Origin: Chitinophaga sp. SYP-B3965
Lineage (GTDB): Bacteria > Bacteroidota > Bacteroidia > Chitinophagales > Chitinophagaceae
Assembly: GCF_009647655.1 (NCBI RefSeq)
Contig: NZ_WJFD01000008.1
Coordinates: 102,919-166,918, forward strand
DNA length: 64,000 nt
Direction of reading: 5' to 3'
Numbering within the stretch: position 1 is the first letter of the stretch; each line of letters starts with the position of its first letter. The notes under the pieces were generated by a model. That model ran no database searches and was not told the origin of the DNA. It saw nothing but the letters and a program-made list of their open reading frames with translations. Positions 45,396 to 53,492 of this stretch are shown one piece after another. Position numbers and translations under genes: made by a program.

Positions 45396-46508
45396 ATGAG
45401 CTTACCATTAACCCGTTATGAACAGCTGATTGCCGAGGAACTTGCCGGCATCATTACTTCAGAAGATCAGGCCGCTTTGGACAAAGCAAAAGCTGATCAT
45501 CCGGAGGTATATGAGCTGTGGAAAGAACAGCAGTCTCTTTTCGCGCAAGAAGATGTTCGCAGCTGGCTGGAGCAGGATACCCCCCCACCAGTTATTGATG
45601 CCCCCCCGGTAGTAGTAAGGAGGGGACAAGTTAGACGTGTGTTGATGGTAACCACTAGCATAGCAGCTATTACAGTCCTTATTATAGGTAGTATCTATTT
45701 TCTGGGGCATAAAGAAGAAAGCGTTTTAACAGTCAATACCAGGAAGCCAGCCATTGAACTCAAGTTGGAAAACGGGTCTGTGATAGACCTCAGCCAGGAA
45801 GGCAAAGTGCAGGCTGGTAACATCTCATTAAGCAATCAGCAAAAATCATTGACCTATTCTGCCGGCAATAACAAGGAAATGGCTACCCTATCCGTACCAG
45901 CCGGTAAAGATTATAAAGTAACACTCTCCGATGGTACAGAGATCTTTATGAACTCTGCTACCTCCCTACGCTTCCCTATATCTTTTAATAACGCTTCCAC
46001 CCGGGAAGTAACGATCACCGGGGAGGCTTATATAAAAGTAACGAAAGACCCCAGCCATCCTTTTATCGTTAACACGCCCGAAGGATCTGTGCAGGTGTTG
46101 GGAACAGAGTTCAATATTAACAGCTACGAGAAAGGAGATTTTCATGTAGCGCTGGTAGAAGGGAAAGTGCAGTTTAAAGCAGGAAGGGATTCTGCTATCC
46201 TAAAGCCAGGCTTCTCAGCTGTCTATAAGAATAACAACATACAAACCGAACGCTTTGATGCGGATGATGTGCTCAGCTGGCGGAAAGGCATTTTCCTCTT
46301 TAATGATAAAGCGTTGGAAGAAGTGTTTAAAGTGATTCCGCGGTGGTTTGGGCAGGAAGTGGTGATAGATAATCCTACAGTAGGGAAGGAGCATTTTACC
46401 GGGTTGTTTGACAGGAATAAGACTATCCAGCAAAACCTGGATGTACTAAAAGCTTATAATGGCATTGATTACTCCATTGATGGGAACAATGTTATTCATA
46501 TAAAATAA
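45396..46508 (+). CDS. FecR-family anti-sigma factor, cassette 2
   Basis: A 370-residue protein. The cytoplasmic N-terminus (about 1-78) is followed by a proline-rich linker and one transmembrane helix (about 82-105). The periplasmic FecR domain (VTLSDGTEIFMNSATSLRFP, GEAYIKVTKDP, VLGTEFNINSY) ends in a DUF4974 domain (RWFGQEVVIDNP ... NNVIHIK). It is a close relative of the protein at 32261, including the unusual segment NGSVIDLSQEGKV in both. Confidence 0.93.
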   Translation: MSLPLTRYEQLIAEELAGIITSEDQAALDKAKADHPEVYELWKEQQSLFAQEDVRSWLEQDTPPPVIDAPPVVVRRGQVRRVLMVTTSIAAITVLIIGSIYFLGHKEESVLTVNTRKPAIELKLENGSVIDLSQEGKVQAGNISLSNQQKSLTYSAGNNKEMATLSVPAGKDYKVTLSDGTEIFMNSATSLRFPISFNNASTREVTITGEAYIKVTKDPSHPFIVNTPEGSVQVLGTEFNINSYEKGDFHVALVEGKVQFKAGRDSAILKPGFSAVYKNNNIQTERFDADDVLSWRKGIFLFNDKALEEVFKVIPRWFGQEVVIDNPTVGKEHFTGLFDRNKTIQQNLDVLKAYNGIDYSIDGNNVIHIK

Positions 46509-46622
46509 CCATTCGAGAACCGTCCGCATACCATTTTATGTATTCCTGAACTAAACTGTTTGTAAGTAGTTCTGATTTAGATTTTGGTTTTTACATAATC
46601 TCAATTCTAATGCGAAATCAAG

Positions 46623-46640
46623 AGGGGCTTCTGCCCCTTT
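46623..46640 (+). terminator. Terminator downstream of fecR, cassette 2
   Basis: A 6-bp stem aggggc / gcccct with a 4-base loop and TTTTATT tail, 115 bases after the fecR stop. Confidence 0.6.
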
Positions 46641-46642
46641 TA

Positions 46643-46708
46643 TTATCTCTTCTTCCCGTTCCGCCTAAATACAGAGACAAACTGGTAAATGCAATAACCG
46701 GTAGTAAC
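46643..46708 (-). pseudogene. 3' relic of a second 11-residue-repeat solenoid gene
   Basis: Read on the minus strand, 46708 to 46643 encodes VTTGYCIYQFVSVFRRNGKK, then R and a stop. It matches the last residues of the 799-residue solenoid protein at 51050 (IATGYCIFQFIAAFRRHGKK, then G and a stop). The similarity is also visible at nucleotide level but stops upstream, where the gene at 46741 takes over. It is a truncated tail left by deletion or replacement of a paralogue. Confidence 0.75.
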
Positions 46709-46740
46709 ACACTTTTGCCCTCAAATTATACCTGAAAAAG

Positions 46741-47973
46741 TTAAGCTATTTCGTCAATATCTGTCTCAGGTAGTTTTAACGCTGCAGGAGTTTTTAGCAA
46801 ATACAATATTCCATTGATATCAATGCGAACTTCATCCGCACCTAGAACCCCTTTTACCACTAAATCAGATAGCTTGTCAATTATTTCAAGCTTTTCTTTT
46901 GCAATTTTTACTTTCAATTGCTCATTTTCGAGTACTACCTTTTCAAGAATTAAAGCATGAATTATTTCCACATCACAATCCGACGGTTTGTCCTTAAGCT
47001 CTTTTTCCAACAATTCAGTCTCTTTTTTGGTCTTTTCAATTTCAGCGTTTACCTTTTTTGTTTCAGCGTGAGACACCTCCCCACCTGTCAAAGCTTTTCC
47101 TACAGCCTCCTTAGCCGTCTCCAATACTGCTTTTACTTCCTCTTTTGCAAATAAGTTCTTTATATACAATCTTATTCTTCCAATTAAACTCCCAACCTTT
47201 ATTTCCTCTATTGCAATTTTCACATTATCAATATTGGATAATGCGTTTATGATTAAATATAAAGATTGAATTAATATTGCTGCGTCATTTGTCCGATCCG
47301 AAATACCGAAGTCAATTGTCATTTCATAAGAGGTATCCCCCTCTTCGAATTGGTCGTTTTTATCATTCCACGTTAGCTTGAGAACTTCGTGGTTATGACA
47401 ATATGCCCCAAAGTTCGTTTTGTAAACCGGAATTCCAGTTTCCCAAAAAGCATCACAGCCAAAATCTTTAGAAATCCCTTCCTCAGCGTACTCAAAAAGT
47501 GGAAAATATCTTTCAAATTGCTTTATAGAAATGAGGTTTAAATTAATTTTCTCTTCCTTAAGAAAATTCACATAATTCCCTTCCCATAGGAAAGGAAAGT
47601 TTTGACTAACGTTCCGAAAGTAGAAACTTTCATCTTTGATCTTATTCGAATTCTTTAATAAAATCGTAGAGAATTTAATATACCTATTAAAAGCCCAATA
47701 AATTGGACGGTCAGTAAAGCCCTTAAACTTGAATAAAACAAGAAAACAATATAAACAGTGGCTAATGTAAGAATATACAATAGCATTAGATTGTTCGCTG
47801 CTGGTAGTACTGAACTGTTGATATTCCAGGTCAAAATTCGCGAGGTTGTGATAGAACCCTTCTATTTCAAAATCATTTGAGGCATTGAGTCTATGCTTTT
47901 CAATTAGTTCGTAGAATTCTTCAAAAATATTACTTTCTCCTAGTTCTGAAACCGGTGCTTGTATTATTTGCAT
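46741..47973 (-). CDS. Hypothetical protein with C-terminal coiled coil
   Basis: A 410-residue protein with no recognised family. Residues about 1-270 are mixed, with one hydrophobic stretch (YSYISHCLYCFLVLFKF). Residues about 285-370 are strongly helical and charged (KKVNAEIEKTKKETELLEKE), a probable coiled coil. The last 35 residues form a small beta-like tail. It is divergent from the PIN-like gene, with about 220 bases between starts. Its location in the island and its position next to a relic 3' end suggest it replaced part of an older gene. Confidence 0.65.
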   Translation of the reverse strand: MQIIQAPVSELGESNIFEEFYELIEKHRLNASNDFEIEGFYHNLANFDLEYQQFSTTSSEQSNAIVYSYISHCLYCFLVLFKFKGFTDRPIYWAFNRYIKFSTILLKNSNKIKDESFYFRNVSQNFPFLWEGNYVNFLKEEKINLNLISIKQFERYFPLFEYAEEGISKDFGCDAFWETGIPVYKTNFGAYCHNHEVLKLTWNDKNDQFEEGDTSYEMTIDFGISDRTNDAAILIQSLYLIINALSNIDNVKIAIEEIKVGSLIGRIRLYIKNLFAKEEVKAVLETAKEAVGKALTGGEVSHAETKKVNAEIEKTKKETELLEKELKDKPSDCDVEIIHALILEKVVLENEQLKVKIAKEKLEIIDKLSDLVVKGVLGADEVRIDINGILYLLKTPAALKLPETDIDEIA

Positions 47974-48195
47974 AGTTAATATTCAATTTTCTATTCAACA
48001 TTTGGATTACGCTCAATACATATACATAATTAACCATGCAAATAATAAGCATAGTATCATCTTAATAAGATTCCAAAGCGCGTTGTAAGGGTGAAGGAGC
48101 TCACCTGAATTTTATCTATATTCGATGGATTACTGTTAGGAACTGTGCCAAGATCATTTTAGTTTGCAGTTAGGAAATTGGGATGCAAAAGTTTG

Positions 48196-49032
48196 ATGAG
48201 TATTACCGTCTCAATGGAATTGATGCGTCATCTTGATAAAACGGACCCTTTCTTTAATGATTGTTATAAGGCATTAGCACTACAATATCATCATACGCAA
48301 AAAGATCCAAGTCGCCCAAACAACACTATAAGTTTTATTCCTCCACAGGATGAAATACTCTCTCATTTCTTTTTTGGTACTGCTTCTCCATTATACAACC
48401 ATTTTCTTGAAGTTATTGCAACATTAGAAAGGATTGTTAAATATTTAGATGAAGACAATGTTGATCTAGAACTAAATAACTTAAATGCAATAAGTGACCA
48501 AATATTGCATGAGAAAACTGGAATCAAAGATAATTTTGAAGAGTTCATTAAGTCATACACCGGAGGAGTAGCTAATTGGTCTCATTTTAAGAAAGATAAA
48601 AAGGTAAAACCAGAGTTATTAAAGGATAAAAAATCTGGGAGGTTGTTGTCACTTTTCGCATTAGCAATGCTGAATAGAGCACATACTACACACGAACTTC
48701 CTTTTGATGTTGAAAAAATTGATGCAAAATTCGAAAAGCCATTGGAAGAGTTTCACTCATACTTTCAACCATTACTTATTCTGGTCCAAACACTTTTCAC
48801 CAAAATACTCGATGGTGTTGTCGCTATGGCCGATGTTAAGAATCCGAAATGGAATACATATAATGATATTCAAATTTTGGCTGCTGCTTGCTATGCTACT
48901 TATAGAGATAGAAATAAGGATGTGAAAGTAGTTTTAGTAACCGATGACAATGGTATTCATACTGCATGTAAAGGCACCAATATGGAAAATAACGTTTGGA
49001 AGGTGAACCAATATTTGTCGTATATCTACTAA
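48196..49032 (+). CDS. PIN-like nuclease candidate
   Basis: 278 residues from the ATG at 48196; a TTG at 48178 is in frame, and another frame from 48183 reads MQKFDEYYRLNGIDASS before stopping, so the 5' end is uncertain. The C-terminal 60 residues (NDIQILAAACYATYR ... VVLVTDDNGIHTAC) look like the acidic motifs D-x-x-I-L and V-T-D-D-x-x-I of PIN nucleases. The expected first acidic D-(T/S)-(N/S) motif near the N-terminus is not seen. PIN nucleases cut RNA in toxin-antitoxin and defence systems. Activity is unproven here. Confidence 0.5.
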   Translation: MSITVSMELMRHLDKTDPFFNDCYKALALQYHHTQKDPSRPNNTISFIPPQDEILSHFFFGTASPLYNHFLEVIATLERIVKYLDEDNVDLELNNLNAISDQILHEKTGIKDNFEEFIKSYTGGVANWSHFKKDKKVKPELLKDKKSGRLLSLFALAMLNRAHTTHELPFDVEKIDAKFEKPLEEFHSYFQPLLILVQTLFTKILDGVVAMADVKNPKWNTYNDIQILAAACYATYRDRNKDVKVVLVTDDNGIHTACKGTNMENNVWKVNQYLSYIY

Positions 49033-49085
49033 TAGACAGTAGGTAAAAATGCATTTCGAAACTAAATCCTCTCTAAAAATCACCT

Positions 49086-49526
49086 TTAAATCACACCATT
49101 GATCAACTGCCGGACCAAATGAGCCATATGTTCCGCAAAAAACTGATTAATAATTGGAGTAGCTGCATGTTTTTCCTTGCTGGAGTAATGTTTAGTCCAA
49201 ATAACGTCAAATTGGTGATTGTCCTGCAAGGCCTGAACTGCGTTTACCGTACCGCCTGAAGTCCGGGTGGCGCAAATGATAATCTGGCAGCCTCGAGCCA
49301 AAAAAATCTTTAGACTTTCAGGAAGCCGGCTACCAGGATCTCCTTGGCTTTCGATACCTATTTTTATATCCCCGATAGTGACAATCACCCGGTTATCCCC
49401 TCCAGTTATCAAAAACTCTACGATTGCGCCAGGAAAATGACTGGGAAGGACATCTATAACTGCGTTAACCGCGGTGGATTTACCGATGGAAGATCCGCCT
49501 GAAATTGCGATGACTGTATGTTTCAT
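49086..49526 (-). CDS. Small P-loop NTPase-like protein
   Basis: 146 residues beginning with a strand and Walker A motif GGSSIGKS (10-17), then an NMP-kinase-like layout. A later strand reads QIIICATRTSGGT. The length is short for a kinase and I cannot name a substrate. It is 34 bases downstream of the coiled-coil membrane protein gene on the same strand, so it is probably the last gene of the island operon. Confidence 0.7.
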   Translation of the reverse strand: MKHTVIAISGGSSIGKSTAVNAVIDVLPSHFPGAIVEFLITGGDNRVIVTIGDIKIGIESQGDPGSRLPESLKIFLARGCQIIICATRTSGGTVNAVQALQDNHQFDVIWTKHYSSKEKHAATPIINQFFAEHMAHLVRQLINGVI

Positions 49527-49560
49527 TCTATTTAGGTATTTGAGGGTCTCTTAATATAAA

Positions 49561-50571
49561 CTATTTCTTTAACAAAAGCTTTTCAAACAAATTCGCCAAC
49601 ATCTGATTACTATTCTGACCAGCTTTCATTTTCTCCAATTCCACGGTACTTTCATCTTTCCTTAACACAAAGTTCCGTTCTGTTTTAATCAGCTCCGTTA
49701 AGCACAATGTAATCATTGCCTGATCCTCCTGATAAAGTGCCGTTTTTAAAGAAATCAATTTGAAATCAATATTCGTTTTCTCATTATTAAAATATTTAAT
49801 CTCCTGTAAATTTGCCCTGTAAAGCTTCAGAAAGAAAAAGGCAAATATCTCAATAAATACCACCAGGGAGATCCGGGGAATATAATGAGAAAGCAGGCTC
49901 ACGGTATCGCTGTATTTTACCTCATTTAAAAAAACTTCATAGGTTAAGCTAATAATCGCAATGGCAGTAGACAATGTTCCTATTACCAGGTTTAAGTTTG
50001 CGCTTCTCCTCAGCCTGCTTAACTCCTCATTGATCCTATAAGTCGCCTTGTCAAATTCACTGATCAAACTACTCAGCTTTGCATTTTTCTGTGCAATATC
50101 AGAAAATGTCTTTTCGATCTTGTCTTGGATATACGCTTGAGTGAATGTTTCTTCTATTACGTTTCCAACAATACTATCAAGATCCCTACCATCGTCCAAT
50201 ATCCCCGCCTTCTTCTTAAAGTTCAGAAACTCGTATCTTAAATTATAAAGTTGAAGATAAATTTCACTATTGCTTTTTTTACTACCAGAATTTATTGACC
50301 CAAATCCATTCTGGAGGTACTTTAAAATAAAAAAACCAACTCCTATTACTAATGGAACCCCTAAAATAATGGGTTGCATTTCTTTCCTGAAAGGATCCAA
50401 ATTAATAAGAGTAATAACGCATAATAATAGCGAACCAGTAAATAAAATAGAAACTAATCTTTGCCGAAACTTCTTAAATTTATATTCTTTCTCAAGCCGC
50501 GATCTTGCCTCTGCTCTCAAACCCTTTATTTCATCTTCTAATCCATCATAAGAATTTTCATTAATATCCAT
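49561..50571 (-). CDS. Coiled-coil membrane protein
   Basis: A 336-residue protein with two hydrophobic hairpins: about 41-85 (LVSILFTGSLLLCVITLINL and VPLVIGVGFFILKYL) and about 192-250 (NLVIGTLSTAIAIISLTY and ISLVVFIEIFAFFFLKLY). Between and after them are charged helices likely to form coiled coils. It has no signal peptide. The family is not recognised. Membrane-spanning proteins of this build are often effectors beside NTPase sensors in defence islands, which is inference from position between the P-loop and solenoid genes. Confidence 0.7.
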   Translation of the reverse strand: MDINENSYDGLEDEIKGLRAEARSRLEKEYKFKKFRQRLVSILFTGSLLLCVITLINLDPFRKEMQPIILGVPLVIGVGFFILKYLQNGFGSINSGSKKSNSEIYLQLYNLRYEFLNFKKKAGILDDGRDLDSIVGNVIEETFTQAYIQDKIEKTFSDIAQKNAKLSSLISEFDKATYRINEELSRLRRSANLNLVIGTLSTAIAIISLTYEVFLNEVKYSDTVSLLSHYIPRISLVVFIEIFAFFFLKLYRANLQEIKYFNNEKTNIDFKLISLKTALYQEDQAMITLCLTELIKTERNFVLRKDESTVELEKMKAGQNSNQMLANLFEKLLLKK

Positions 50572-50583
50572 TTCATTCTAAAT

Positions 50584-50724
50584 TTAGTGTTTATAAATTC
50601 GCACTAAGGATATTCTACCTTTAGACTCAACCATATCGGAAGCTAAATTATCCGTTGATTTCTTTTCGAAACCAATACATATTTCAACAAGCTTCTGAAA
50701 AAAAACTAATGGATGTATATTCAT
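50584..50724 (-). CDS. Possible small protein upstream of the coiled-coil membrane gene
   Basis: A 46-codon frame (MNIHPLVFFQKLVEICIGFE at the start) ending 12 bases before the next gene start. Composition looks protein-like, but the frame is short and may be the tail of a decayed gene. Confidence 0.25.
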   Translation of the reverse strand: MNIHPLVFFQKLVEICIGFEKKSTDNLASDMVESKGRISLVRIYKH

Positions 50725-51049
50725 TCCTTTCTCAGGGTTTGATTAAGTATGTAAACAGCTGTAAAAACCAAACAGTATAAATAGGGAATCCGCCCGCAGG
50801 AATGGTAATGTTGATCCCTCAGAGAGTATCTGTGTTTTAAGGAAAGCCTAAAACTCAAATGCATGAAAGTTATTACTGAGTAGGAAACCCGTGTTACCTG
50901 TAATAAAAAGTCCTCTTCATTATCATAAATACAAAATGGAAGATCGGGAACCGAAATATATATAAAAAAGAGGCAGTATCTCTGCAATACGGATTCTAAT
51001 ATGAAGAGCCTTTAAACTTAAAAAAGGGGGAATAAGGTAGATAAAAAAC
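50725..51049. other. Intergenic region inside the NACHT/solenoid island
   Basis: 325 bases between the solenoid gene and the small frame. It carries short open stretches on the minus strand (for example CGRIPYLYCLVFTAVYILNQ, at about 50740-50800) that may be relics. No gene could be assigned. Confidence 0.35.
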
Positions 51050-53449
51050 TCAGCCTTTCTTCCCATGCCGCCTGAAAGCAGCAATGAACTGGAATATGCA
51101 ATAACCCGTAGCAATACGCCCAAAAAAGTCCAGGAATTTAGCAAATCCGTTCAACTTTTCTTTATCTACCATAAAATCAATCTTGTGCGTGATATCCAGG
51201 AAGGAAAAGAAGTTGCCTATAAAGTCGCCAGTGCCACTCCATTCAAAGGGCCTTCCCCAGTTAGCACTGATGAAGTACAATATATAAATAGAAAAAAGCA
51301 CATAAAACGAAAAACACAGTGCTCGACGCCAGCTTTCTCCGTGGTTATTGGATTTTTTATTCAGCCAGAAGTTGAACAGGTCAAAGGCCTCTTCGCTCCA
51401 CCATTTGCGAGGCAGTTTACCAGGCCTTTCATCATAGTATAGCGACAATAAGCGTTGCTGATTAGCCATAGCTTTAGCATGATACCAGGTTCCTTCAACA
51501 ATATCGCCCTGGTTTTCAAATATTCTTTTCAACTGGTTATATATGGATATTTTCTGTTCGAAATAGACTTTATTAGGTAAAGAGGCTTCCAGTTCCTCAT
51601 TGTATATGTCTATTTTCTCTCTGGGAAGTTGGGTGCCGCTAATAAATACCTCCAGCAACTTACTATCTCTATATTCGAAATGAAAACCTGTCAGATTGCT
51701 TCCGGTTATTTCCGTTTTGCCCAATGAGCTATTTACAATCCTAAAAAGTGGTTGGATATGCCCCTTTAAAATAGGATTATTCCTAAGGGCGTCAACTTCA
51801 AAATCATAATCATGCCTAAGCTTTTCCAACAATGCCCTTTTATCGGCATGAATATCTCGCATCTTAATTTTATTCTCTTCCTGATTATATTTTTTAATGC
51901 GTGGCTGCCACACGAAAGGTTTAGCGGCTACCTCTATATTGCGTAATATGAACTGCCCTTGTATCAATAATTCCTGCAATTGAATAATATACACTTTACT
52001 ATTTATGATAGAAACGATCGTATCTTTTAATAATGATGTTTTATATAGTTGTAGATGATTGATGCTACAACTATCAATGTATAATTCAAATTTTACACCA
52101 GTTTCTATGACTAGCTGATGCAAGCTGCAATTAGTGATCTTCATAACAGATACAATAGCATTACGCAATGTTATGCTACAGAAATTATGCTCTATCACAA
52201 TTGCGCCTACCTTTCCATTCTTGATCCGTATGTCCCCACTTAGGCTACCTTCATGAATTTCAAGCATCTCAATCTGACTGTCCCCCAAAATAGAAACCGG
52301 CCCTACTAAACTGTTTTTAGTAACATTAATACTATCGGCCTTACTACTGTTGAAACTAAGGGCGTCGCATTGGCTATTATTCTTTATGTAGACAAAATCA
52401 GCGCTGCTTTTATCTCCCACATGAATAGATTTACAATGGCTCCCACCATCAATCCAAATAAAACCACCCGCACTCTTTTTTTCGATATATATATACCGGC
52501 ATCGGCTCCCTTTTTCAATCAAGATGCTTCCACTTTGGCTCTCTTTTTCTATCAGGACCTGTTTGCTTTGGCTGCCCTTTCCGACTAATATAAGTTTACA
52601 CTTGCTATTTTGAGTCACCTCCACATCACCAAACTGGCTTTTTTCCTCAATACGGATATTCCCGCCTTCACTCTCATTACTGATCCGAATTCCAGCACAT
52701 TTACTATTATGCTTAATTGAAATGTCTTCACATTTACTGTTGGCCAACACGCTAATCTTCTCAATACGCGATCCATTCTCCACATAGATACTTTCGATCT
52801 GACTATTCCTGAGCAATGAAATTTGTTCCATGCTGCTTTCGTCACTGATATAAATAGATCTACATTTACCATTTTGAATAACCAATACATCCCCACAACT
52901 ACTGCTATTATCAACACGGATAGCCCCACATTTCCCATCAGTAATGATCTGAATATCCTTAGTCCTACTACTGTCAAAAACAATAATATTATTACAAGTG
53001 CCACCATGGCTCAACAGTATATTCTCATTCCAACTATCCTTCCCTATTTTTATATTTCCTATTTGGCTATTTGTCTCAATCCGAATACCTTTCTCTATAT
53101 ATGTATGAATAAATACCCATTCATTCGTAAATGTTTCAGATAGATTGAATCCTGGTAGGATACATTTCAGGAAAATAAATGTTGGACGAAAATCAGCCCC
53201 TCCATATCGCAAAAATTCCAAAAGTCTTTCATCCTGAGATAAACATTTGGTCTCTATTAATACGATATACAACTGGTCATCTTCAAAATTAACATCAGGA
53301 AACATTTCCTTATTGCTAATGTCTCTTCCTCTTTTACGATAAAACCATTCTCTCTGTATAAATGACAGCCTTTGTACTGCACTTATAAATTCGTCACTGG
53401 AAATTTCATATTTAGTTTCTGGTGGAGTGGGTATAGTAATGGAGCTCAT
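51050..53449 (-). CDS. Beta-solenoid protein of 11-residue repeats with C-terminal membrane helices
   Basis: A 799-residue protein. From residue 128 to 358 there are 21 consecutive repeats of exactly 11 residues, of the form S-x-C-x-x-I-x-I-x-x-x (for example SKCEDISIKHN, SKCAGIRISNE, SQSGSILIEKG). Less regular repeats continue to about 415. Alternating I/V at two positions and S or C at the turns indicate a beta-solenoid. Residues about 560-690 are mixed. Two hydrophobic helices follow (about 709-727 and 772-792), ending FRRHGKKG, a layout seen in pentapeptide-repeat membrane effectors. It lies 43 bases downstream of the NACHT gene on the same strand. It could be a membrane-acting effector or scaffold. 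Confidence 0.8.
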   Translation of the reverse strand: MSSITIPTPPETKYEISSDEFISAVQRLSFIQREWFYRKRGRDISNKEMFPDVNFEDDQLYIVLIETKCLSQDERLLEFLRYGGADFRPTFIFLKCILPGFNLSETFTNEWVFIHTYIEKGIRIETNSQIGNIKIGKDSWNENILLSHGGTCNNIIVFDSSRTKDIQIITDGKCGAIRVDNSSSCGDVLVIQNGKCRSIYISDESSMEQISLLRNSQIESIYVENGSRIEKISVLANSKCEDISIKHNSKCAGIRISNESEGGNIRIEEKSQFGDVEVTQNSKCKLILVGKGSQSKQVLIEKESQSGSILIEKGSRCRYIYIEKKSAGGFIWIDGGSHCKSIHVGDKSSADFVYIKNNSQCDALSFNSSKADSINVTKNSLVGPVSILGDSQIEMLEIHEGSLSGDIRIKNGKVGAIVIEHNFCSITLRNAIVSVMKITNCSLHQLVIETGVKFELYIDSCSINHLQLYKTSLLKDTIVSIINSKVYIIQLQELLIQGQFILRNIEVAAKPFVWQPRIKKYNQEENKIKMRDIHADKRALLEKLRHDYDFEVDALRNNPILKGHIQPLFRIVNSSLGKTEITGSNLTGFHFEYRDSKLLEVFISGTQLPREKIDIYNEELEASLPNKVYFEQKISIYNQLKRIFENQGDIVEGTWYHAKAMANQQRLLSLYYDERPGKLPRKWWSEEAFDLFNFWLNKKSNNHGESWRRALCFSFYVLFSIYILYFISANWGRPFEWSGTGDFIGNFFSFLDITHKIDFMVDKEKLNGFAKFLDFFGRIATGYCIFQFIAAFRRHGKKG

Positions 53450-53492
53450 TGGGGGTAGATATATGATTCTCTAATTTACATTCTTTTTAATA

